From the NCBI RefSeq assembly GCF_004102745.1, contig NZ_RLII01000011.1, forward strand, positions 36,480 through 100,479: a stretch of DNA of 64,000 nucleotides. Direction: 5' to 3'. Both the position numbers and the translations under genes were made by a program. The notes under the pieces are model-generated. The model saw only the letters and a list, made by a program, of their open reading frames with translations, was not told the origin of the DNA and did no database searches. Source of the DNA: Acetivibrio mesophilus. Its GTDB lineage: Bacteria > Bacillota > Clostridia > Acetivibrionales > Acetivibrionaceae. Every line of letters starts with the position of its first letter. Position 1 is the stretch's first letter. Positions 18,901-26,625 of the stretch are shown one piece after another.

Positions 18901-19808
18901 GTATATCAAAGTTTGTGGACCGCGGGGGTGGAAAAGCCGTTGAGGACTATAAATTCTGCTACAATCTTTTTGGATGGATGTCAAAGATAGATGTCAGCTT
19001 TGATGAAACAACTGTTAATCAGTGGGATGGAGGCAGCGAGTTCTCAGTAGAAGCTACATTTACAAACAATGGAGCAAAAACCCAGGTTTACGATGTTACT
19101 TATGAATATGATCCTAAACTCTGGAATCTGGCTCCTACTAGCGATTTTAAGAATTATAAAGAAGCTCATTCATGGATTAAGGCTGTAGATGAAAACGGTT
19201 ATCCGAAGAAAATTCAGCTTGAACCCAATCAGACAGAAGTTGTGACCTATAAATTTAACATCAAGAAATCGGACCTTCGCTGTTATGACTTTACAGTGAA
19301 GGCAAGTGAATCCGGTGTGAAGTATACCCGTGATATGGTAGAAACATTATATAGACTCAATAACGTAAGGGTTGAGAAGCCGATATTCTCAGGACGACAG
19401 AACAATGGAGGCGAAGCTTCGTTTGATGTGACGATTAATGCACCGGAAGAACCGGATAATGACCTTAGGACCGAGGATTATGAGCTTAACATAAAGATCA
19501 AAAAGGATGGAGGCTTTATTGATCCGGAAACGGTTGTAAACAGCATTCAGCTTAAAACCGATGGAAATACGCCTCCACTGGAAGGCTACAATTACAAGTA
19601 CTTGGTAGATAACAAAGGTGTTTTGTACCTAAAGGTTATTATAGAGGATACGGTAATTACAAAGCCGAGTGAGAAAATCAGGTTAAACATATCCTTAAAA
19701 AATCTTGATGGCGGAAGCTATGAGGCTGTTGGAAAGATAGAGGTAATTGATCCTATCTCTCGTCAAAGACTTGCCTTCTCAGATGAAACGGTTTATAAAG
19801 TGAAATAG
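15933..19808 (+). CDS. Large secreted SLH protein with CBM6-like domains nested in a malectin-like domain
   Basis: 1291 residues, Sec signal peptide cleaved near residue 29. Layout as I read it: start of a malectin-like domain (about 42-70, VMAVNLGGDEDITYGG); a CBM6-like domain (about 90-218, with QAEDYSENHG and NGDYTAYENVYF); a second, weaker CBM6-like domain (about 220-326); rest of the malectin-like domain (about 335-438, VYEVYIHPVEF and RQIFDLYING); three SLH repeats (about 442-495, 510-575, 630-675). A DUF4159/ThuA-like alpha/beta domain follows (about 690-960, YDILFQTSHGEITYS), then a beta-rich C-terminal third. SLH repeats bind the protein to secondary cell-wall polymers. They sit mid-protein, which is unusual. 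A substrate-binding or polysaccharide-processing role is inferred. Confidence 0.78.
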   Translation: MKRGKPQKIIALVLVLGFIVSSFAVTSFAGETVKSYCTRASAPVMAVNLGGDEDITYGGTSFKKQSAHSNLKVEVKGPSDSVYPTGTVNALSIIQAEDYSENHGLVIEDCPDVGGTENLAYIANGDYTAYENVYFPKGTKGFIARVSSDTEGGYIELRIDSTSGEVVGRCLVENTGGWENYEEVYCELTKSIEGVHTLYMGFVGERDGLFNVNWFRFTKSPYEPIMAKNRDGVDGGAYQYKLIDFGEESIPTKFKVHLSSSINGTISVRLDSPTGTAIATVDGASGTGEVEGRVIQSVAGMHELYLTDDKNGTLISKVDWFVFEPVAESEDISDGNLLKLAKTSARGYNVNLVASLDKNNVYEVYIHPVEFREKNRQIFDLYINGTLVDTIDTEESGLNWEKKGPYITKVLDDGKLNIECKSRQGIVSLAGLEINKITYSKAFSDVKIKDWFYIPVMELASQGVIFGKGNDVFKPQDHIIGEHVAYMMFNVMKVSISEKDSKFSPEKYRNLSDVSPDYWAYPYMSAYYNYFFKEKMLRYDVNTRVPYSAKQYEESKKVRREEFAMAIIGARRLDYNEDGKVFVLDPYLEPSAMLNRYKEKDADKVTDSFRYFVELALEKGLMKGDQFGNLNPKNPVTRGEAAAFIYNALNLYENNFEKPNEGEKLPVPRITARKRNVNVGILVLPAPAWDSINNIAVNDSNPDFTIMELLNRNINKPMDWVLVNPHPPAFNKSEYKDIMHLNSSKVPGINNSSYSDFSSYFKDLKSVAEAQTDLEADITYLGTVGYTENINKSKFFKYWEVSLDDPNLTPEKIAKDYDILFQTSHGEITYSKDVQDKVKAFLNAGGQLWWENCRGLEIESGDGFTEEVEFVSLNPGHNRKYPQIPVLDSKGKMHALFDNIYRINPDKTSRVFAPGIYNKNSEISMLGDGEEWLNDDNRYLAGLQSDDIVILNIENTDTGEILPNLAVRNIENDDAPAGRIVISTSDIGCGISKFVDRGGGKAVEDYKFCYNLFGWMSKIDVSFDETTVNQWDGGSEFSVEATFTNNGAKTQVYDVTYEYDPKLWNLAPTSDFKNYKEAHSWIKAVDENGYPKKIQLEPNQTEVVTYKFNIKKSDLRCYDFTVKASESGVKYTRDMVETLYRLNNVRVEKPIFSGRQNNGGEASFDVTINAPEEPDNDLRTEDYELNIKIKKDGGFIDPETVVNSIQLKTDGNTPPLEGYNYKYLVDNKGVLYLKVIIEDTVITKPSEKIRLNISLKNLDGGSYEAVGKIEVIDPISRQRLAFSDETVYKVK

Positions 19809-19828
19809 AATGCCGTAAAAGACATATG

Positions 19829-19872
19829 AACCCCCGTGTATACCTGGTTTTAGGGTATGCCCGGGGGTTTTC
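19829..19872 (+). terminator. Terminator after the SLH protein gene
   Basis: AACCCCCG-T-GTATACC pairs with GGGTATGC-C-CGGGGGTT, followed by T residues. Confidence 0.85.
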
Positions 19873-20004
19873 TACAGTATTTTATAAAATAAATAAAACT
19901 TTTCTTCCCAAAACGACAAATAAGTGATAAAATACTGTATTATATGGATTAGAGATGACTATAATTATCTAATACATTTTAATAAAGCGTTTAGGGTGGG
20001 AAAA

Positions 20005-20877
20005 ATGTACAAAAGAGAAAGTTTATCAAGAAGAAAAAGAAGATTGAGATATGCTCGCATTAGGACGTTTATAATCCTCGTGTTAATTGTTGGATGCAGT
20101 GTTGTTTTTTTTCAGAATAACGGAAGAGGCAAAAATGAGCAAAAACCTGCCAACTCTTATGCTATAAGCATAGAGGATTCGTTTTACAGCGGGAATTCCG
20201 AGGGCGTTATTGAAGACAATACTGGCACCAAAGACATGAATACTAATGACATGGGAAAAGAAGCAGAGGTTGACAACGAAGAGGAAAGGGAGAACATAAA
20301 AGAAAAAAGCATTGATGATTGGCGTATAATGTTGATAAATGAGGATAATCCGGTTCCCGATGATTATACCTTTGAACTGTCAAGCTTAGATGAATTTCGA
20401 GAATTTGATTCAAGAGCCATAGATGACCTTAAAATGCTTATTGAGGATTGCAGACGTGAAACCGGAGGAGCTACCATATGGGCTCAGTCGGCATATAGAG
20501 ACAGAAGCAGCCAAGAGAGATTGTATAATAATAAGATCAAACAGTATATGAATTCAGGGATGTCAAAAGAAGAAGCTGAAAAATTGGCAAGCACTTCTGT
20601 TTCCAGACCCGGGACAAGCGAGCACGAGGTTGGTTTGGCTGTAGATTTTAATTATGCGAATGTTGAGTTTGAAAACACGAAGGCCTTCAAATGGTTGGCA
20701 GACAATGCCCATAAATATGGGTTTATTTTAAGGTACCCTGAAGGCAAGCAATCGATAACAAAGGTTATATATGAACCATGGCATTTCAGATATGTTGGAA
20801 AAGAACATGCAGAAGTTATCAAATCAAAGGGATTCTGCTTGGAAGAGTATATTGAGTACCTGAAAAACAATAGCTAA
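20005..20877 (+). CDS. VanY-type D-alanyl-D-alanine carboxypeptidase (M15 family)
   Basis: 290 residues. Short cytoplasmic basic tail, membrane anchor at about 18-38, acidic low-complexity linker, then the M15B catalytic domain (about 140-290). Zinc and catalytic motifs are complete: SRPGTSEHEVGLAVDFN (SxHxxGxAxD) and EPWHFRYVG. It trims the terminal D-Ala of peptidoglycan stem peptides outside the membrane. ATG 20005 follows GGGTGGG; the GTG at 19924 lies on a TAAAAT promoter element and is unlikely. No vancomycin-resistance genes adjoin it, so a housekeeping wall-remodelling role is likelier than resistance. Confidence 0.9.
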   Translation: MYKRESLSRRKRRLRYARIRTFIILVLIVGCSVVFFQNNGRGKNEQKPANSYAISIEDSFYSGNSEGVIEDNTGTKDMNTNDMGKEAEVDNEEERENIKEKSIDDWRIMLINEDNPVPDDYTFELSSLDEFREFDSRAIDDLKMLIEDCRRETGGATIWAQSAYRDRSSQERLYNNKIKQYMNSGMSKEEAEKLASTSVSRPGTSEHEVGLAVDFNYANVEFENTKAFKWLADNAHKYGFILRYPEGKQSITKVIYEPWHFRYVGKEHAEVIKSKGFCLEEYIEYLKNNS

Positions 20878-20944
20878 GGACTTCTTGTGTGTATGGATTA
20901 GACACCTAACCATTAGATAATTTCAAAATTATTGCTTCAATAGT

Positions 20945-21403
20945 ATGAATTGCAATAGTTCTAAGCCTAGTCTCATTTTAAGCAATACCCGTACTATTGC
21001 TGGGAGTTCAAGTGAATTCCAAGTTAATAATCTAACATCATTTGCAGCAGAAAAATTTCAAGCAAAATATGTGCAACTAAACCAAGCTAATAGACTACTG
21101 CTACTTACGCTTATAAAGAAATGCGGACAGTTTTGTGCAGAACATTTTGCTACAAATACTCCCGATTATCGGTTTAAGAATAAAGTGAATTTTTGCTTAA
21201 TCACTTTATTGGTAAGAGAGCAGAAAATTAGAATACACATAAGAACTGATGGGCTTAGGTTGTCATCTTCAATTCTTCCAATCAATAGACTTCCTAAACA
21301 CAACTACAACGGAAAAGAATGGGTGGAAATAATTGTTGGTGATAATTCGCAGGTGGATGAGGCAGTGAGGTTAATAAAACAAACATATGAATACCATTCA
21401 TAA
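20945..21403 (+). pseudogene. DUF5655-like fragment, probably remnant
   Basis: 152 residues. The C-terminal half (from about residue 75: KNKVNFCLITLLVREQKIRI to the end LIKQTYEYH) resembles the DUF5655 domain found at the end of some nuclease-associated and 'predicted transport' proteins. There is no ribosome-binding site before the first ATG and the frame closes with TAA 24 bases upstream, so it looks like the tail of a longer gene that has been lost. It opens an accessory pocket (20878-23544) of unknown small or broken genes. It could be an expressed small protein from a weak start, but I favour a remnant. Confidence 0.45.
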
Positions 21404-21543
21404 AATGTGGATTAAGGTAAATTTGATATATCAAATATATCTAAAGGTATTTACTGTCTAATTTTGATGCTGGTTCTTGCTTTTAAAGGCTTAATATGAT
21501 ATTTTTCGGGAGGATTTATTAGATATTATTGGGGGAGGATAGT

Positions 21544-21900
21544 TTGGCAAAGCATGATTTTGGAATAATAGATTTTTTTGAAGAGGGCAAGTGGTATAGT
21601 AATTATGAGCCTGAAAAATACAATTGTATTTCTATTGATGATGATTTATTAGAGCAAATAATTATAGAGTATAGGATCGATTTTATTAATATGAATACCT
21701 ATTTTATAGGTTCGACCCAGCCAGGAAATGGATTGGATTATTGTGGGGTAACACTTATTCCGCCAGAGTCCCTTGAACAATTTATAGATATTATTATAAA
21801 GGCAAATAAGCAGTTCAAAGCAAGAGATCTTGAGCTTCTTCTTGAAAAAATAGCTGAGGCAATAAAAGCAAACAAGTATCTAATTCACTATGGAATATGA
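21544..21900 (+). CDS. Hypothetical small acidic protein
   Basis: 118 residues from TTG 21544, behind GGGGGAGG. It has no signal peptide or membrane segment. The sequence is rich in Asp, Glu and Ile, with a central NTYFIGSTQPGNGLDYCGVT stretch and a helical C-terminal third. I do not recognise the family. Size, acidity and the isolated setting resemble polymorphic-toxin immunity proteins, but no toxin is adjacent, so this is only a suggestion. A second possible start at 21529 overlaps the ribosome-binding site. Confidence 0.6.
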   Translation: MAKHDFGIIDFFEEGKWYSNYEPEKYNCISIDDDLLEQIIIEYRIDFINMNTYFIGSTQPGNGLDYCGVTLIPPESLEQFIDIIIKANKQFKARDLELLLEKIAEAIKANKYLIHYGI

Positions 21901-22009
21901 TAATATCTCAAATAAACGGAAATTTGATATAATAACCTTAATAGTGTAGATATTATGAATTTACACTTGCATTTTGATAAACATATGGAGAATATTTAGG
22001 TGGATAAGA

Positions 22010-22879
22010 ATGAAGATTAAGAGAAAAAAGATTCTAATTGTCGTGCTTTTGTTGATCATAATTGCTGCAGTAAGGGTATACTATGGTAATAACTTTATAG
22101 AAGTATCCCAATATACGGTATCATCAAATGAAATCCCAACATCATTTAAAGGTTTTAAAATACTGCAATTATCGGATTTGCACAGTAAGAGCTTCGGAGA
22201 TAACAATAATAGACTTGTAAAGAAAATTATCAGCGAAAATCCTGATATTGTTGTTATGACGGGAGATATGGTTAATGCAAAAGATACGGATTTTGAAGTC
22301 TTTATTAGTTTTGCCGAACAGATAAGCAAACGCTTTGATGTATATTATATTGTCGGTAATCATGAGCAGAATTTAAATGACAATAAGAAGAAAATATTAA
22401 TTGGTAAACTTAATGAGGTTGGGATTAAGGTACTTGATAATGAAAAAGTTGCAATATCTAGAGGTCAGGATAGTATTAACTTATACGGATTATGGTTTAA
22501 TCTAAGATATTATAAAGATTTGAGTAATGAATATACAAAGGACGTATTTTTTGGAACAGATCAAATTCAAACTATTTTAGGCAGTTTGGATACTGATGCA
22601 TATAACATCTTGCTGACTCATAATCCACTCTATGCTGATACCTATTCCGATTGGGGAGTAGATTTGACCCTGTCTGGACATATTCATGGAGGCATGATAA
22701 GAATACCTTTTGTTGGCGGCTTGCTTTCTCCTGAAAGAGAGTTTTTCCCTAAATATGATCGAGGCGAATATCAAATTAATGGCAAAACATTAATTGTAAA
22801 TAGAGGATTGGGCAATGGTGATTTTGGAATTAGGGTATTCAATCAGCCGGAAATATCGGTAATTATGCTTTCAAATTAG
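22010..22879 (+). CDS. Membrane-anchored metallophosphoesterase
   Basis: 289 residues. One N-terminal membrane helix (about 7-25) puts the catalytic domain outside the cell. All metal ligands of the calcineurin-like fold are visible in order: SDLHSK, TGDMVN, GNHEQN, THNPLY and GHIHGG. It belongs to the YkuE/YaeI type, single-span enzymes; YaeI-like members hydrolyse UDP-diacylglucosamine or other phosphoesters, but the substrate here cannot be named. ATG 22010, ten bases after AGGTGG, is preferred over the codon at 21974. The gene is not obviously in an operon. Confidence 0.87.
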   Translation: MKIKRKKILIVVLLLIIIAAVRVYYGNNFIEVSQYTVSSNEIPTSFKGFKILQLSDLHSKSFGDNNNRLVKKIISENPDIVVMTGDMVNAKDTDFEVFISFAEQISKRFDVYYIVGNHEQNLNDNKKKILIGKLNEVGIKVLDNEKVAISRGQDSINLYGLWFNLRYYKDLSNEYTKDVFFGTDQIQTILGSLDTDAYNILLTHNPLYADTYSDWGVDLTLSGHIHGGMIRIPFVGGLLSPEREFFPKYDRGEYQINGKTLIVNRGLGNGDFGIRVFNQPEISVIMLSN

Positions 22880-23109
22880 TCATATCATATAATCCCTTTT
22901 TTTATTTTAGTAGCTCAGTCGAATATTTCTTGAGGTACCGCATTTGCTGCACTGTGTTTTTGTGTGTCTTTGGATAGAGTCTTTTCTAACCTTTCTTTCA
23001 TTATATCATCTCTTAATATGCTAATTTTGGTTCAAATTCTGCTCTAAGAAGCTCGATACACCGAGATTTGCAATACTGTAATAATTATTTATGACAACAT
23101 GGCAAATAG

Positions 23110-23358
23110 GTGCAAAATATAGAAATGAAAAAGAAAGAGTACTTGAAGAAACTGAGAAAGTGCCTTTGTAATGGATTATCATACTTTTTGTTCAAAGAAC
23201 GTATTGACACTTGTTGTTGGTATGGTACTATTTACAACGATATATCAAGTGTACCAAAAGTAACTATAATCACTATAGATGGAAAATATATTTATTTGTG
23301 TATTAGATTAAATTGGGGCATTTTATCAATTCGCATGTCCAGCATTAAATTGTACTAA
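23110..23358 (+). pseudogene. Possible decayed DUF1700-type gene start
   Basis: The beginning, from the second ATG (KKKEYLKKLRKCL), resembles the first helix of DUF1700/HAAS membrane proteins, but after about 15 residues the similarity is lost and no membrane segments follow. The gap 22880-23544 otherwise shows only a promoter, a terminator-like hairpin and AT-rich sequence. Low confidence; it may be chance. Confidence 0.2.
23204..23231 (+). promoter_or_regulatory. Strong promoter-like element upstream of the dockerin gene
   Basis: TTGACA (23204-23209), 16 bases, TACTAT (23226-23231). Transcription would begin about 300 bases before the dockerin gene. Confidence 0.55.
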
Positions 23359-23432
23359 AACTAAATATGGTAATAAACTTAATTCTGTTGCAAAAACGTA
23401 GAAGATGTATCTTTGTGCAAGCGTTTTATTAT

Positions 23433-23456
23433 AAACAGTATAAAACTGTTTTTTTG
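23433..23456 (+). terminator. Terminator-like hairpin in the dockerin leader
   Basis: AAACAGT pairs with ACTGTTT over five bases and is followed by T residues. It lies between the promoter at 23204 and the gene, so it could end a short RNA or attenuate. A second hairpin (TTTGAGTG/CACTCAAA, 23499-23517) sits just before the ribosome-binding site. Confidence 0.5.
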
Positions 23457-23544
23457 TGTTATTTGCTTTTTCAGAAGATGACTCAATAGCAATTAAGGTT
23501 TGAGTGATACACTCAAAATAAAAATGAAAAGGGGAGGAAGTACA

Positions 23545-25043
23545 ATGAGAAAAAAGGATTACTATTACTACTAGTAATGATTGCAACAACTGTTTTTATT
23601 AGCATGATGTCTGCCGATGCTGCTACATTATACGGTGACTTAAACGGAGATGGTTCAGTTAGCTCAACAGACTTAACGATGATGAAGAGAGTACTGCTCA
23701 AACAATTAACTATTGATGATACTGTTGCTGCTGACTTAAATGGTGATGGCAAAGTAAACTCAACAGATTATATGTTGCTAAAAAGGTACTTACCCAAGCA
23801 AATAAGCAGGTTCCCAGTTGAGGATATAGATCCGACAATAGAACCAACTCCCACAGTGGAGGTAACACCAACTCCTACAGGAACCAATGAAGAAGTATTT
23901 GCATTCAAGATTAAAACAACTATGGATAATCAAATGTATATATTTCCCATTGGATATTCATCAGAAGATTTTAATTTTGTTGTTGACTGGGGCGATGGTA
24001 CACTAAGCGAAGTAACTGATTTTTTAACGGGAAGGCATATATGTGAAAAAGCAGGTATATATACAATAAAAGTACTCTCATTTGATTATATACCGCCCCT
24101 TTGTTTTACATATGATAGAAATGTGATTGAAGTGCTTACGCCTTTTCCTGACATGGGAGTGACTGACTTTAGCTCTTGGTTTGGCGGTTGTAGTAACTTA
24201 ACTAAAGTTCCCGAAGGACTTTTTTCAAACAATGTAAATGCAACAGACTTTTATTGGTGCTTTAATAATTGCGTTAGTTTAACAGAAATTCCTGAAGATT
24301 TGTTTGCAAGTAATATTAATGCCATTAGCTTTAGAGGTTGTTTTGCTGAATGCAGCAGTTTAACAGAAATACCCGAAGGACTATTTATGAACAATATTGA
24401 TGCGACAGATTTTGCTGGTTGCTTTGCTGGATGCAACAGCTTAATAGAAATACCTGAAGGACTATTTGCAAATAATATTAATGCAACAGACTTGGGAGAT
24501 TGTTTTGGAGGTTGTAGCAGTTTAACAGAAATACCTGAAGGACTGTTTGTATATAACACTAATGTAAATAACTTTGCAGATTCTTTTAGAGGTTGTAGTG
24601 GTTTAATAGAGATACCGAAAGGACTATTTGCAAATAATATTAATGCAACAGGATTTGGTGGTTGTTTTAGTGGATGTAGTAGCTTAACAGAAATACCGGA
24701 AGGACTGTTTACACATAATATTAATGCAACTAGCTTTGCAAGTTGTTTTAATGGATGCAGCAGCCTAACAGAAATTCCTGAGATACTATTTGCGAATAAT
24801 GTTAATGTAACTAATTTTAGAGAGTGCTTTAAGGATTGTACGAACTTAATGGAAATTCCAGAAGGGCTGTTTGATAACAATGTTGAGGTCACTAACTTCT
24901 ATGGGTGTTTTTATAAGTGTAAAAACTTAATGGGCTTAGCACCAGCTTTGTGGTTGCGTACAAATGTGATAGATTTTGGTTCTTGTTTTTCAGGTTGTAC
25001 AAACTTGTCTAACTATAAAGACATTCCTAGTAATTGGAAATGA
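23545..25043 (+). CDS. Secreted dockerin protein with 27-residue leucine-rich repeats; needs a -1 frameshift
   Basis: A well-placed ATG at 23545 (RBS GGGGAGG) opens a frame that stops after nine codons. A -1 shift on the A-run at 23550-23556 joins it to the long frame and gives a classic signal peptide (MRKK then GLLLLLVMIATT). After the signal come a type I dockerin (two Ca2+ loops, DLNGDGSVSSTD and DLNGDGKVNSTD), a Pro/Thr linker, a PKD-like strand set (VVDWGDGT) and about ten BspA/DUF285-like leucine-rich repeats of 27 residues (pattern CSSLTEIPEGLF..N). The dockerin SST and NST residues match those of the xylanase at 60971, so it should bind the same scaffoldin cohesins. No catalytic domain is seen; binding or adhesion is inferred. 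The in-frame ATG at 23577 lacks an RBS. Confidence 0.75.
24189..24998 (+). repeat. 81-bp coding tandem repeat (leucine-rich repeats)
   Basis: About ten diverged copies of an 81-base unit encode 27-residue repeats with Cys at positions 1 and 24. It is coding, not CRISPR. Confidence 0.85.
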
Positions 25044-25072
25044 TTATTAGGAGTCAGGTTAGTTACAAGACA

Positions 25073-25111
25073 AATGGTATGAGAACTATTTTGGATTCTC
25101 ATACCATTTTT
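25073..25111 (+). terminator. Terminator after the dockerin gene
   Basis: AATGGTATGAGAA pairs with TTCTCATACCATT and is followed by six T. It faces the end of the minus-strand arginine cluster. Confidence 0.88.
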
Positions 25112-25182
25112 TATATTCATCAAAAATCAAATCAATCTACACTAAAACGGCTTTATTTAAACCATCCCGCAAAACAAAATCA

Positions 25183-25665
25183 CTAATAATCCTTTACCAA
25201 TAGGGCCCTTATATAACCCCTTTCATTGGTGGTCGAATCTACATAAAACCCTCTGCCGTAATAAAACTGCATAAGTTCCGAATACTTTGATGCAGTATGC
25301 AGACGAACCTTTTTTATGCCTTTGGCTATGAGGAGCTTGTCAACAAGATTCATCATGGACTTTCCGATACCAATATTATGATATTCAAGACGTACCCCGA
25401 ATCTACTTATGTAAGCTGTATTGTCCGGAAGGATATGAACTCTAATTGTTCCTACTGGAATATTATCAATAATTGCAATAAAAACTTCCTTAGATTCTAT
25501 ATCCCTTTTTATATCTTCTAAAGACTCTTCCAGGGCTTCCATGGTACCGGTAAGCCCTGTGTCCTTCATATATTTCTTAAAGGCTTCTTTAGTGATGTTT
25601 TGAATTGCTTCGGCATCATCCAAATTAGCCTTTCTAATAACAAATGAATAGTTCATATTAATCAC
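25183..25665 (-). CDS. GNAT family N-acetyltransferase at the end of the arginine cluster
   Basis: 160 residues, a single GNAT fold: core strand GTIRVHILPDNTAYISRFGV, acetyl-CoA-binding loop EYHNIGIGKSMMNLVD (a variant of the R/QxxGxG/A loop), and C-terminal YGRGFYVD. It begins three bases after the argF stop, so it is probably the last gene of the operon. The cluster lacks argJ and no argA was seen, so this enzyme is a candidate for N-acetylglutamate synthase, but single-domain GNATs have many substrates and the sequence is not diagnostic. Start could be GTG 25665 or ATG 25656; neither has a strong RBS. Confidence 0.85.
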   Translation of the reverse strand: MINMNYSFVIRKANLDDAEAIQNITKEAFKKYMKDTGLTGTMEALEESLEDIKRDIESKEVFIAIIDNIPVGTIRVHILPDNTAYISRFGVRLEYHNIGIGKSMMNLVDKLLIAKGIKKVRLHTASKYSELMQFYYGRGFYVDSTTNERGYIRALLVKDY

Positions 25666-25668
25666 CGA

Positions 25669-26592
25669 CTATCTATTCCCCATAAGCAATGCCATTATTG
25701 CCTTTTGGACATGCAATCTGTTTTCAGCCTCGTCGAAAATAACCGATTGGGATCCATCGATTACATCTTCGGTCACCTCATAGCCCCTGTAGGCAGGCAA
25801 ACAATGCAGGAATATCGCATCTTCCTGAGCCTTTGAGAACAGATTGCTGTTTATCTGATAAGGCATAAACAGCTTAATTCTTTCTTCCTTCTCATCTTCC
25901 TGTCCCATACTTACCCAAGTGTCGGTGTAGACTACATCGGCATCCTTAATTGCCTCTTCCGGGTCTTCAGTCAATAAAATATTTGAACCAGAGGCTTTCG
26001 CGTCTTCCTGAGCTTCCGATATTATCTGGCTGTCACACTGATAGCCCTTTGGTGAAGCAACTGCTATGTCCATGCCAACCTTTGCACAACCGTGGAGGAG
26101 TGAGTGGGCAATATTGTTTCCATCTCCAATATATGCAAGCTTGAGCCCTTTTAAAGTTCCCTTATGTTCATAGATCGTGAAAAGATCCGCAAGAATCTGA
26201 CATGGGTGCATTAAGTCCGTAAGACCGTTAATGACAGGCACATTTCCGTATCGAGCGAGATCCTCTACATCACTGTGGGCAAAGGTCCGGATCATTATTC
26301 CGTCGATATATCTTGAAAGAACCTGGGCGGTATCGTAAATGGTTTCGCCACGGCCTAACTGTATGTCATTTGAACTGAGAAAAAGAGGATAACCTCCAAG
26401 TTGATACATTCCAACTTCAAAGGATACACGAGTCCTTGTGGATGACTTAGTAAAAATCATACCAAGTGTTTTGCCCTTGAGCAGGTGATGCGGTACACCT
26501 TCCTTTTGCTGCCTTTTCAGCTTTTCTGCAAGTTTGAGAATGGATTCAAAATCCTCGGTTGATAAATCGTGAAGACTAATTAAATGTTCCAA
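25669..26592 (-). CDS. argF: Ornithine carbamoyltransferase
   Basis: 307 residues. It transfers the carbamoyl group from carbamoyl phosphate to ornithine to give citrulline. The carbamoyl-phosphate site SSTRTRVSFE, the HPCQ motif (LMHPCQILADLF) and the ornithine-site HCLPAYRG are all intact, as is DTWVSMGQE of the SMG loop. TTG 26592, eight bases after GGGAGG, is chosen; the GTG at 26601 overlaps the RBS. It follows carB by about 30 bases, so carbamoyl phosphate made by CarAB is used directly by the next gene product. Confidence 0.96.
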   Translation of the reverse strand: MEHLISLHDLSTEDFESILKLAEKLKRQQKEGVPHHLLKGKTLGMIFTKSSTRTRVSFEVGMYQLGGYPLFLSSNDIQLGRGETIYDTAQVLSRYIDGIMIRTFAHSDVEDLARYGNVPVINGLTDLMHPCQILADLFTIYEHKGTLKGLKLAYIGDGNNIAHSLLHGCAKVGMDIAVASPKGYQCDSQIISEAQEDAKASGSNILLTEDPEEAIKDADVVYTDTWVSMGQEDEKEERIKLFMPYQINSNLFSKAQEDAIFLHCLPAYRGYEVTEDVIDGSQSVIFDEAENRLHVQKAIMALLMGNR

Positions 26593-26625
26593 TAAAAACA
26601 CCTCCCGTTTATTTTGTAGTGCGTT

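Noticed and set aside
20005..20877. VanY-type gene as part of a vancomycin-resistance cluster
   Set aside because: No vanH, vanA/B ligase, vanX or vanRS lies nearby; an M15 peptidase alone is common in Firmicutes.
22880..23109. Transposase remnant on the minus strand
   Set aside because: Only a 28-codon frame is present and I cannot match it to any transposase; no terminal inverted repeats were found.
23326..23589. 87-codon minus-strand ORF before the dockerin gene
   Set aside because: Low-complexity sequence, no RBS, and it overlaps the RBS and signal peptide of the dockerin gene.
24251..24892. Long minus-strand ORF (213 codons) opposite the leucine-rich repeats
   Set aside because: It is the mirror of the tandem repeat; it has no RBS, and its apparent regularity comes from the 81-bp coding repeats on the plus strand.
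24189..24998. Regular repeats as a CRISPR array
   Set aside because: The 81-bp units are diverged, contiguous and in frame; there are no constant repeats with unique spacers and no cas genes.
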